64,000 nucleotides of DNA from Lates calcarifer (lineage: Eukaryota; Chordata; Actinopteri; Centropomidae), in NCBI RefSeq assembly GCF_001640805.2, contig NC_066856.1:19349712-19413711 (forward strand), read 5' to 3'. This document shows, in pieces, positions 33,969 through 61,159 of the stretch. The notes beneath the pieces were generated by a model. It saw only the letters and a program-made list of their open reading frames with translations. It was not told where the DNA came from and did not search any database. Position numbers and translations under genes: made by a program. Position 1 is the stretch's first letter. Every line of letters begins with the position of its first letter.

Positions 33969-36900
33969 TCGGAGCACCTCAGGTAGGTAGGGCTGCCTTT
34001 ACCGAGTCGAGCGCGGAGCGGAGGCCGGAGCGGGTCTAGAGTCTGGGCCTGAGCTCTGACGGGCCCAGCTCAGGCTCCATCAGTAAACGCACCATCCTAA
34101 CCCCGTATGAGCCGATGATGAGTTCAGGGTAGGAAATAACTGTCCGGAAATTATAGAACTTACTTTGTTACAGCTGATACATATTTGTGACTATCCAAAA
34201 GTTCACCTAAACGACTCTCATGTTCCCTATGTGTAGATATTCCTGATTTTTAATATCAAAATATGAAATTCTTATCACAGAGATGTGTAATAATATTATC
34301 ATCTGTTAATTACATGTTTTATCAGAAAACCAACAGATGCAGGATTTGATGAATCAATGGGAAGACACCAAGTCAGTGTGCATCGCTATTAGGCCTGCAA
34401 CTAACCATTATGATCATTATCTGCTACTATCAATCAATCACTTATTTGTTTTGTCTATTATAATGTAAGAAGCTGGTGAAAAATACCCAGATCTACGTCT
34501 TTAAATGTCTCACAATGTCCAACCAGCAGTCCAGAACCCAGACATACTCAGTTTACTATCAAGAACAAAAAAGAAAAGCATAAAATTCTCACGTTTGAAA
34601 AGCTGGAACAAGCAAACGTTTGGGATTTTTGTGTATAATATAAAAGAACTAATCCTGGATACTGAGTGTTGCAGCAGGTGAAGCAGAGATGTGTTTTTGT
34701 TGGTGGCTGTTGGAGGAGAGCGGTGGTAGCAGATTGCAGCTGCAGTGCTGTGGTCAGTCTGTGGGAGAGGGGGGAGGAGAGGGGAGGGAGGGTGGAGAGG
34801 GATGCTGGAGGCAGAGGTTGGGCGTGGAGAGGACGACAGATTTTAGTGACTGATGAAGGCCTAATCCAAGTCTTGATGTGCCCAGAGTTTACTGCTGCGT
34901 CAAGGCTTTTCCTCTGCCTCGGTGCTCCCTCGTCTTTATCATCCTTGCCCACTGTGTCGCTCGGAGAACCAGAACTGGAGAAACTGCTGCAGTATATGAT
35001 TTGAGAAATCATAATACACAAGAGTTTCTCCATTTACTGGCAAAACCATTTTTTATAGTGTTTGGGAAATGGTTTTAATTTCTTGAGCAAGTTTCTTTTT
35101 ATCTTGTTGCACCAGGGGAATATTTTACTGCTGAGAGAAAATTACTTTCCAGCTACTATAGTTTAATAATCAATGAATCATTAAAGTTAATTATATGAAG
35201 AAAACAGTTGCTTGTTTCAGCCTCTTAAATGCGAGGATTTGCTGCAGTTAAATCACATGCTGCTGGTAGCGACATGTTCTGCTTTGTGTTTGTTGAAGAG
35301 TTCACGTTTGATAGAAACTAGACGATTAGTTGATTGGTTTATTGATTGCATTTGATTGTAAATTGAATATTTTGGACTGGAGATTGGACAGAGGAAGCAT
35401 TTTGAAGACTTTGGGATTTTGGAACTTTTGGATTTTGGATGGATTTATAATGTTTTCTCAAACCAGATTAATTGTAAACAAATTATTTTTAGTCACAGCC
35501 TAGGCTAGAAATAATATCCAGTTTTATGAGCCTGCCATGTAAAATCTAAATATAGTTAAGTGTTGCAGCGAACACACAGATTTGCTGTGTTATTTAAACA
35601 TCTAAACAACTGTGTTTTATTTTCATAAGCAGCAGCAAATTTTGTCACTGCCGCGTCACCAAAGCTGCTCAGACGTCTAGCGTTGAGCGGCCAGGACTCA
35701 TCAACAGAGACAGGAAGTAAACAGAGCAGGTCACTCAGCTTCCTCCCCTCTCTCACACTGACAGACTCTTGCACTTGGGTCACGTCCTGAGTCTCTGGCC
35801 CTAATAGCTGTGAATGGCCAGAGACGGGCAGCGCTGCATGCCTGGTCCTTCTAAATATAGCAGCGCTGCCTACATGTACACAGCAGTTTCTACCCATGCA
35901 CCCTCCCTTTGGTCTCTCTGTATTCACACAGCACAGGCTGCATGTTCCTGCTTCGTCCTTTTTTGTCGACTGCTCTTAAATGTTCTGGGATATCAGTATC
36001 GAGTCGTGTTACAGGCTGTGTAACGATAACAAATCTTGGTTTGATGCCTGCTCGTTATTAACGGGTGTCTCATTGTGTTTGTTTTCATGCAGAGCTACCA
36101 AACATTGTCACAGTTGCCTCTGGTGAAAGATGTCAGATTTAATTGCCGTCATGGCAGCGTTGGCTGATCTGAATTAGTGCTGCAGCTAATGATGAGTTAA
36201 TCTGTTATTTTTCTAATGGTTTAGAGCGTGAAATGTCTGAAAAATATCAAGTAGCCCGACCTATCTCCACAGGTATATCCCAGGATGCAGTTAACGGTTA
36301 ATTGCCCGCAAAGAAAACCAGTAAACAAACCAAATATTCGCCAAAACTTACATTTTCAGTGTGTGGGTTGCAGGTCGGAGGTTGTTCGTGGCGAGCGAAG
36401 GAAGGACAATCCAAGGCGACATCACAGCCTGATTTGTCTGAAACAGAAAACAGAGAAAAGAAGCATTGATTAAAATAAATCTCTTGATTGATTACTTGGG
36501 ATCAAAGCGTTCAAATACAAGTTGCATGTCACATGAACTCAGTCTGGATTTGATGTTTGAGTCCACGTGAGGCATTTTGGAAATTAAATGACGCCTGAAA
36601 GCAGCTTTTCATAACAACATCTGTATCACATGAAAAGGAAAAATGATGTTAATGATGTTTGATGGAGTTTCCACATGCAAACGTTTCAGAAAACACAGGA
36701 GCGTTTTATAAGCTAATATAATTTAGTAAGATCATTGGCGTTATCTTACTCCCTCTGTCTGCGGCTTCATTTAGAAGTTTTTTTTTCAGCTGATCACTCG
36801 TCATAAAACCTAATTAACTCCGCTTCAGTTCAGTAAAACAATAAAACATCATTCATGCTCGGTGTGAAAGGTCTTGGTCTCTTGTCACTTTGTCTCGTTC

Positions 36901-37557
36901 TCCCTCGCTCTCCGTGGCTTGAAAGCCGTCGACGCTGCAAACTGTGGCGTTCGTTTACTGTCTCCACGTGTCCCGACAGCGGGGATGAAATTACAGCTGC
37001 AGGTCTGTCAATTAGCCTTAATGATGTGAACCTCCTTGGACTGTCATCGGTGTTGCTGTTAAACCAGCTGAGTGTTGCAGTCGTGACCTGACCTCATATT
37101 TAAACATTCAGATTTGAGCTGAGTGTTTTCAGATTCATCTCCATGCTTTATTTAGGCATGTATAAATCTTTCAGGGCTTTAGACGAAGTTTTAAAAGTAA
37201 AAATCGGCTCATATTAGCAAGAAGAATCTCTGCAGACAGGGAGACTGGGCTCTGTTTTGACAGTAGTGGTGGAGGAAGTGATGGAGGTTGAAGTGGACTA
37301 ATCTGTCATTAGCTGAGTGACGTCAGGGTGTGGTCAGCAGCGTGTCTACAGGGATCAGAGCCAGGTGTCAGCAGATAAATCCATATAACCTACCTGGCTA
37401 ACTGCTAACACAGTACTTTGAAAATTGATGCTAATTGGTTTTAAATTAATCTCGAGCATCACTTCTTCTACTCCTGTTTTTATGCAGTTACATTCAAAGT
37501 TCACTGTTAAAAATGTTTTCTGTCTTTTCCTTATTTTGCTCTCAGGTCATCTGGTGA

Positions 37558-45876
<8,319 letters not shown>

Positions 45877-45957
45877 ACGCCGCCCTCCCTCCTTCCCACC
45901 CGCCGGCTCTCCTCAGTTTTATTTTTATTTGTTATCTTCTTTTTTTTATGTCTGAGT

Positions 45958-45963
45958 AATAAA
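45958..45963 (+). terminator. cul1: cul1 proximal poly(A) signal
   Basis: AATAAA lies 82 bp after the stop codon. A second AATAAA at 46627-46632 would give a 3' UTR about 0.7 kb longer, so alternative polyadenylation is possible. Confidence 0.6.
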
Positions 45964-46639
45964 GTGTGGAATCCCTCTGAGCGGCGGACATGTTGTGAGT
46001 GTGTCGCCGATCATGTGACTGTCCCGATATGACAACCATCAACGTTAAGGGGGGAGGAGGAGGGTGTGAACTTTATGCTCTGCCTTCGAGGAACAAACAC
46101 CCCTCCTGTTGAGACTGGGAAACCCCGTCTACATGCTCGCCTGTCCCGTCCCATCTGTAGGACTCAAACACACTCACACACTTCCTTGTTGTCATATTGT
46201 AAATAACCACAGACTCTAAGAGGAAAAAACAAACCCTACTCCCTTCTTTACATAGCGCAAACGTAATGAATTAGCCTACAGCCAATCAGAGGAGAGCCGC
46301 ATCCAAAGGTTTCTGCATGCTACTGCCTACCTGCACCGCAGTGACCACGAAAAAGATTTAAAAAGTTAAAATTAAAAAGTCGAGTCACTGGGCAGCCGAC
46401 GCAGTCCACCGTACGACGACACGAAATCAACGCCGGTCATGAGTTAAAGTCTGTGACTGAACCGGAGGTGGCGGCGGTGGAGAGGTTAGAGCCGCCACAA
46501 CGCTTCATTATCTGCTGAAGTTGTCTCAGTTTTGGTTTGAGGTCGGTTGGGTTCATGCGGGAGGCCTGTTTCATTACTGAACGGTGGACATTTGTATAGT
46601 GTGGTTCATTTTCTAAATGTGTGATAAATAAAAACAAGG

Positions 46640-49600
46640 AAAGATTTCTCTAAACGCTCGCCTCCACGAGTTTTCCATCTTACGATCACTACAAAGCTAA
46701 TGTTAGCATGAGTTTCCTCTAGACTGGTGAGTGAACAGCTGTTAATGCTACATTGGAACTTAAATATAGCACCTGTAATAGATTTAACATCTAACTTTTT
46801 TGAAGGAAACGTGACACAGGCTTCTTAACTGTGAGATTTTTCAGCTTTTCTTGTGGTTTCATGACAGAAAACTGATCATATTTTGTTTTTTTTGGACTGT
46901 TAGCAGATAAATAAATAATCATCCACACTGCATTTTATAATATCAAAAGGATAAATCCTGTAATTTAGAACCTGGGCCTTTTTACTAAGGAGTAAGAACC
47001 AGAAACATCTCTTTATATCTCTACCAGACTCCATTGACAAAAACGGGATTTTTACTGGGAGCTGCTGGAATACCACTGCCTCCATCTGTTAGTGTGTCTG
47101 TGTTACTGTGAGACCTTTCAGTGGTGGAAGAAGTAATCAGATACTTTACTGAAGTAAAAGTACCACACAGTAACACAGACACACTAACAGATGGAGGCAG
47201 TGGTATTCCAGCAGCTCCTGCTTGGTAAAATTACCATTTTTGTCAATGGAGTCTTGTACTGATGTTTTTGGTTAAATTAAAAAAAGGAAAATAAGGCCCA
47301 GGTACAAAAATACTGGAGTAATCTTTTAAAGTAGTGTAATGTTGGAGCCCTAAAAAGCTAAAACACTTCAATTAAGTTCTCTCAAATCTTTTCTGTGTGA
47401 GAAACAATATAAAAGTATTTTTAAAAGCCTACTCACCTCTCAGTCCTGTCTGAACAAGAAGCTGTTAGTACAAATTAAAACCACCAAAAAAAAAAACTTA
47501 ACCATTTATAATATTTTAATCTGCATCACTTTGAACAACAAAAATCCCTGTAAACATTACAAAATCAGCACCTGTGTCATCGGAGGAAAAAGTGGTCCTG
47601 GTTTGACGAGAAGAAGAAGAGTGAAAAGTTAACGCAGGCGGACGTCTGAAACGATAAATAACCTGCAGTTTAGATTTCAGGGAGGGCCGGGCAACACTTC
47701 AAATCTGTTTTTCTCCATTTAAAGAGTCAAATTATGTCTGTTTTTCACATTATCTGATGTTCATAGGCAAAAAAGAAACACTTTCAGAGGCGTGTGGATA
47801 CTTCAGAGGTTGGTTTTGTTTCTGATCGGCTCCTCTGTTACCCAGCCCTCCGATCACAGATACACACAACCATGAACCTTTGAGATTTGCAAAAGTTGCT
47901 GGTTCTTTATCATCCTGCACGCAAACCTCACCTCTGTGATTCTTTTAAAGGAACCTCCACAGCGGCTGATTTCTGATTTCAACATCAGTTTATAGATGAA
48001 AACAGCTGCTGTGGACACAGGGGAATCACTGCAGTCACACCCCAATCAAATGCATCGACATTGAGAGGAAATTAAACACAGGAAGGCTCATATGAATCAG
48101 CAGTAAAAGGTTTGTGATCATCAACAACTCATAAAAAAATTAAAGGGTTCCTACACATTTCTGTTTGAGAAATTCAGATCACCAGGATGTCGTGTTAGTC
48201 ACACAAACTTTTCCTGACCTGGAAATTTTCAGAAACATTTCAGGACAATGTGTAGGAAACCCCCTGCAAGTGAAGCACCAGGTTTTTTTCTGTTTCTTTT
48301 TCTTTCTTTTTTTAATTGGGGTTCAGAGCCCCTGAAGACAACACAACAGCACGAGACGTCCCTCTGTTTGTCTCTGTGGAGTTTGTAATAAATTACAGGT
48401 GGAGAGTGAAAGAAGATAAAGAGGAACGTCTCCTCAGCAGAAGATGGAGCGAGGAAGAAGGAGAAGAGGGAGGGCAAAATAGAAAAAAAATAGAGGCTGG
48501 TATTGCTTCAAGTCGATCAGACACGAGGCTGAGAGTCTGTGGCGTCTTCGCAAGCACCAGAATTCACATCGGAGAAGATAAAAAGAGTCAAAGTGTGATT
48601 GTTGGTACGTTATTAAAAGGCTTATTTAACAAGAGGAATGCTCCGAAAACTATTAAGATTATAATCATACTGATTGGACATCACGTGGAGGAGGCAGTAT
48701 AGAAATCTGAGGTCCTCTAACGGAGCACCGCACAGACGAGGAGGAGGAGGAGGAGGAGGAAGAGACGTCATCATGCAGAGAGTTAAACAGCCTTTAATCA
48801 GACACTCAGCTGATCTACAGACGGGACTGTTGAGTGATCTGTTAAGGACTCAAGGCACAGCAGAGAGCGAAACATCGACAAACACCTCGGGGCGATTTAG
48901 ACGATTCACTGTGCTCTACTCCAACTTTACTCTGTCTCCTGTTTGGTTTATACGTCGACGCAGAGTCTTCCTCAAGTCTGAGTCCGAGAGTCTTAGAATA
49001 ACGTCACAGTAGAGTCTGAGTCCAAGTTCAAATCGAGTCCCTGCTCGAGTCACGGGTCCTTCAAATCTGGACTCGAGCGCTTTAACGCTGACATCGATTC
49101 AACACAGAGGGATAAACCATAATCTAAGCAGGTGTTCACTTCAGGGCTCAATTAGAGCTGATCAATCCACAATACTGTTCTGATCATTAATTAGTCAGAT
49201 AATTCTGAATGAGATCATTTCATTGACCAATTAGCACCTGAGAAATCAGAGTATTTGATCACAAAATAAAAATCTGATGTCACCGAGGGAGGAAAAGGAA
49301 ACTTTACACCCCAACCTCCAACTGTCATTTATCAGTTTTCAGAGGAATCGTATTGATTGATCACATGATTCTGTGTTTTCTGATTTTTTAGTGAGTAAAG
49401 CTTCAGAGCAGAAGACTGAACATCATGATTGTTTTGTCTTCATTCACTATGTTGTATAAATATTTATATGAAGCTGAGAGATATATTTAATCTTTTACAT
49501 TAGTTTAGAGCTGAAACAATGAGTCCGTTAATTGATTAGTTGTTTTAATTATTGATTATTTGGCTGCAGTTATTTACAAAACATAAAAAGGAAAATATTC

Positions 49601-51488
49601 TCTGGCTTCAGCTTCTCAAATGTTTGAAAAGTCAGACAAAACTTCTGGGCTCTGATATTTCTGGACATTTTTTAAACCAAACAATGAATCAATTAATCAA
49701 AAGAGTAACTGACAGATTCATTGATAATGAAGGTTTTTTTGCTGCAGCCATTCACGCAGGACATATCTGCTCTTAGCTCAGTAAATACCTGAATTTTTGT
49801 TTTGTTTCTTCTCACAAATGATCATAAAAAATAGGTATGATCAGAAAGTCTAGCCTGAGTTTCATCACTAAAACAGTCTTTAAGAAAATACACCGGAGCT
49901 GAAATATGCCGTTTAACGAGAGACGACATGTTTAACTACAATCTAGAAGTTTCAGCTTCACTGTAGAGAAGAGTAGAGTAAGAGTAGAGCACAGTGCAGC
50001 CGAGGAAAACTTTAACTAACAGACCGACGACAGGAGAGACGGCAGAGCATCAGAGGAGAACGTGAATGAAAACCTTCATCAGGATCAGTCTGGTTTTGGT
50101 TGAAGTTTGGTAAGAAGAAAAAAAAAAAAGCAGCACCATTCACTGAAGACTCGTACAGGAAAATCAAACTACAGTTTGAGTTTCCTGTTGTGGTCGAAGT
50201 GACGGTGTGCTGGTTTTCTGTTTTAGAACCGTTCGTCACAGTAGCACCTGAAGCCGAGGCAGCGTCACAAAGCAGAGAATCACAACAGCACGTGTTTTAC
50301 AGCCTGAAACAGTCACAGTTGGTGGACACGTGTCGTCCTGTTTTCAGGGTTTTTAAGTAGAAATATACATAAATATCCAGGTTGATCTGGATGTTTTTGG
50401 TGGTTGGGATTTACAGGATTTTCAGTGTGCCCTGAAGGTATCACGAGGAGCTCAAATTAAGAGTAACTTGCTTCTCATTTCCTGTTGGTTTTGTTTTGAA
50501 AAAATGAATGATTGTTGGGCAATCAGGTGATTGATCCGACAACTGCCAGAAAATTGTCTCTTTTTCCTGTTTTATATCATTATAAACTGAATATTTTGGG
50601 TTTTTTGGACTCTTGTTTAGGCTCTGGGAATATATTGTTTTATTTATTTTACTATTTTATAAACCAAGTAATAAAAATAAAAGTTTATCGACACTTAAGA
50701 CGAAGAAAAGCAGAAAAAGAAGCAACTTAAATGACGCACAGGTTATCAAAATTGTTGCCGATTTTGTGTAGATTGATTTCAACTTTGCTTGAATCTAAAA
50801 AGTCAGATAAAGTGTTGACGCTCGAACAAAACACTGAACCGCGTTGCCCTGAAAGTGTTGGATCTGGTGTGACGCTGCTTTGTGAACGCCCTCGTGTTTT
50901 ACAGACAGACAGTGATCTGGCGCTCTGAGGAGTGTGGCTGGTTCAGTTCACACTGTATATATAAAAAAAACACTGACAACTGACCCACATGTGGCTGCAC
51001 ACAGAAGAAGAAGAAGAAGAAGGGGGGGTACAAACAGAGTGCAGTCGGTTGTGTGAAAGCGGCTGGTGGAGGATTTTGGTCCCTGAAGCTTGAATTGAAA
51101 AGCCAGTTTTACACAGACAGTCGTGGGTTTGTCTTCTCTCACTGTAGAACACTTACTGTGTAGATATTTTTTAAAAAACACGACAACAAGTGAGTCAGTT
51201 TGTAGGTGATCTGCACCTTCAGCTGAGGGAAGATTTATGAATCCGAAACTCCCATCCCGACAGAAGAGGAAGATTTGTCGACAAAAGAAAAAAAAAAAAT
51301 CACACGAGAAACAGATATGAAAAGTATCTTTAAAAAAAAAAAAAAATCTGCTTCAAATATTCCCAGTTTTCCTGAAGCTTTCTAGCATTTTGACAAGTCG
51401 CCTGGATTTCCTGAAGTGAAGGTGTGTTTTGTTTGTGTTTGTGTGTAAGGCCTTTGTGTCGCTGATCCACAGGAGGTAGAAGTCAGAG
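46640..51488. other. Intergenic region between the convergent cul1 and ezh2
   Basis: No gene was recognised. It contains MITE B copy 2 (47023-47257), a fragment of repeat D (about 49505-49570) and A-rich tracts. The right end probably includes the ezh2 3' UTR; TTTATT near 50640 is a possible ezh2 poly(A) signal on the minus strand. Confidence 0.5.
47023..47257. mobile_element. Fold-back MITE B, copy 2
   Basis: This palindromic element begins ACCAGACTCCATTGACAAAA and ends TTTTTGTCAATGGAGTCTTG. The inner arms share GCTGGAATACCACTGCCTCC with the copy at 8556-8787. The two central regions are in opposite orientation. Confidence 0.8.
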
Positions 51489-58167
<6,679 letters not shown>

Positions 58168-59885
58168 GATCAACCTGCGGGAGAACAAAGACCAGGACTT
58201 ATCGTTTCTGACTGGACTGTGGAGCTGAAACTTGAGGAAACCACCTGCTTTTGATTAGCTCCGGTTCATCCTGCCTCTCATATATTCACTGCTGAAACAT
58301 CTGAGACTTTTGCACTGATCGTCATCTTCCACTTGCAGACATAAACAAGTCTCCTCAAGGACAAGCAACTTATAAAGCTTGGCATGTCATTAGGATAATG
58401 CCTGCAATCCTCTAAGACATATGTACTGTGCTGGTACAGTCAATACAGTGTCTGCTACACAGTAATAGATTTTTAACACATTTCATTATTTGCTTCATTA
58501 AATGCTTCAGGTTGAATTTGGACTTCCTTCTCCCAATATTTAAAACCTGGAAATTAAAAGTTTCCATACACTTGAGGAGTTAAAACTAGTGCACGGGGAA
58601 ATGAACACAGCATATTTTATGATGCATTCAGGTTCACAGCAGTGTCACGGCCCTGGATCACTTTATCAAAAGATAATCTGATTCAACTGGCATTTCATTC
58701 TCATTTTGTTTTCTATTTGAAATTCAGAGAAAAAAAATAAAACGTGTGGGCTGTGACTCAGATGTCTGGAAGCATTCTGGCTTCAAGACACACACACCAA
58801 CAATACAAAAACAGCTTCTATTCACTTCTCACTTCTTTGTTCAAGTGACAACATTGAAGATGGTTCAAACGCAGGTGACAGGATACTCCTCACCCTCTTT
58901 GTCAGAGCTGCTGTTCACTGGAGGAAGTTGAGCAGGAAATCCATGTGTTCACTCTTTTGTTCTTTCACGACTCCGTGTGTGTGTGTGTGTGTGTGTAAAC
59001 TGCAACAGTCATCTGTCCATGTGAAGCTAGCTACAAGATCCATCTGCCACCCAGTGCGAGTCGCTGCCTACCAGCCTGGCTGCTGGTCTGACTCAAACCT
59101 CACACTTTGGATTAGACATGTCAGACGGCTGTCATGGAGACATGCTGGTATGCTGTGTGTCACACTGTAAGACATGTCGATGGCTGCACTGGCACGACAC
59201 ATTTTGTCAGATATGATCTACCAATCAAAGACTGAGTTGACATTACCAGCAGATAAATTCACCAATAAAAACAGAATTTCAGTATATTCCGTCCAGCGAA
59301 GTCAAATATGTTTTGTTGGCAATGCTCAGGTTATTATGCATCCTGCCAATAATATTGCACAGAGATATACCTATTAATATCTAGTCTCACGGATATAAAA
59401 GCGTGGACAGATTATTATATAAACCACCTCTCAGTGTAACACAACAACTTGACAGCACCACAAACAACAGCTTCCAAAATGAGCAGTACCTCAGTTAAAC
59501 AGTCAACAAAACTGAATGTGAGAACTTCTAGGAAGGTGGGAATTATTGAAGTATACATCTGATTCTCCACATCAATCTGTGGCTGCTAGAAACAGCCACA
59601 TTCTTCCAGTTCATAATGATGTTATTCCTTTTAATGTGAGGCGAGTGGTTGAGCATCACTCCCATAAAAGGCACAAAGAAAGACAGAGTAGTTTTCACTT
59701 GGAAGAGAGAGAGAGGATAAAGCTTTCATGTTTCCTTAACACTCAACATGTGGCAATCCCTTATGTGACCAACATGTTATGATGATGATGAAATCAATGT
59801 GTGAAGTGTCAATCATTTCCTTTAGTGCAATAATGGCTCTGGTTACAACAATAACCCCTCACACGGACTGTCTCTCACTTGTCAT

Positions 59886-60462
59886 CAGTGGTGAAAGGAG
59901 CACTCAGATCTTTTACTTCAGTAAAAGTATAAATAACACAGTGTGGAAATAATCTGCTCCAAGCATTCAGAAATATATATACATATATTTAGAGCAACAA
60001 CAACTGATCAAGGGATTACCTGATTAACTTTTACTAATTCTTTGACCAAAAACACAAAACGAATATGTTTAGGTTTTGGATTTCACCTTTGACATTTGTT
60101 ATATATTTTCTGACCTTTTCTTTTCTGACAAAACGAGGAAACAAGAAAACAAACATCAGATATATCAGTAGTTACTTGCAGCCCAAATTATGTTAGTGGA
60201 TTATAACCATGGGTGTTGTAATATGTCAGCCTTACTTTAATGTTACAGCTGAGATAGTTTTGATTACTTTTGATACTGCAAGGTCGCGGAGTCTAAAAAT
60301 ACACCATCATTTTATAAATCAATAAAATTAATCCGCAAAGAAACTAGTGGCTGGAGCTGTCAGGTAAATGTAGTGGAGTAAAAGTACTAAGTAGCACTGT
60401 CCCTTAAAATTATATTCAAGAAAAGTACATGAGTAAATACACTTAGTTACTTTCCACCACTG
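59886..60462. mobile_element. Non-autonomous hAT-like element
   Basis: The element begins CAGTGGTGAAAG and ends CTTTCCACCACTG, matching terminal inverted repeats. The 8-bp flanks CTTGTCAT and TTCGTCAT agree at 6 of 8 positions, as expected for an old hAT target-site duplication. The inside has AGTAAAAGTA-type words and no ORF. It lies in the ezh2 first intron. Confidence 0.7.
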
Positions 60463-60954
60463 TTCGTCATGTAACTACACACTTACAACCACCAGGGAAA
60501 CTGTAAAGTAACGTCCAGAGAATGGCTAAGTTGGGTATCATCCAGTATTGTGGACGGCCACTGGGTGAGCTAGCTACAAATAACAAGCAAGCCTGAAGCT
60601 AACGATAGCTTGCCGATGTCGTGCCAAGTTTGTACGCCCCCTGCCCCCCCTCTAAAAATGGGTTTCCCCTCGCTTACAAACCGTTTCACCGTGGTTCAAA
60701 ATAAAGGGGAAAGTGACTTCTAGTTTTCACTCTGTCATAAACGTTTTCTTCCCGATAACTGCGCTATTTAAAAAGTTGGGGAATCAATTCTGACAGGGAT
60801 ACAAAATTTGGCACGACACCCCGGCGAGCTAGCTAACAGTTGGTTAGTTAACAAAGATTGAGGCATCCATAAAGCATCAAGAACAAACCCGGGCCATTTG
60901 AATCGCGACAAAAGCGCTGGGAATAAAGACACCGACACTGACAGCTTGTCTTAC

Positions 60955-61150
60955 CTGCACAGAAGGCTCAGTCCTCATTCAACGGAGTTATTCGGGATCG
61001 ATATGACAAACACGGGCAAAGTCGTCCTTTGTGTTCGGGATTAGCTTGCTCCGTGTTCCGGCTAGCTGTAACGTTAGCTCGGCGGCTAGTTAGCAGTTAG
61101 CTCAGGAGGAGGGAGCGATTCACTTTGCGCGACACCGGCTTTACGTACCC
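60955..61150 (-). other. ezh2: ezh2 non-coding first exon and promoter
   Basis: The donor CTGTGCAG|GTAAGACA ends a leader exon at 60955. Upstream are GC-rich sequence and words such as CTAGCTGTAACGTTAGCTCG, like the other promoters in the window. The coding ATG is in the next exon (58167). The cap site is not defined. Confidence 0.6.
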
Positions 61151-61159
61151 AGAGACGGC

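Larger units (their letters stand above)
29274..37545 (+). other. cul1: cul1 first intron (8.3 kb)
   Basis: No coding exon was seen. It contains several diverged interspersed repeats, a hAT-like relic (about 33190-33420) and an 18-bp X-box-like palindrome (33951-33968). Stretches between these hold nothing recognisable. Confidence 0.6.

Noticed and set aside
48316..49012. Plus-strand frames right of cul1
   Set aside because: They show no splice structure, no recognisable motif and simple-sequence content (GGA repeat); they are probably chance.
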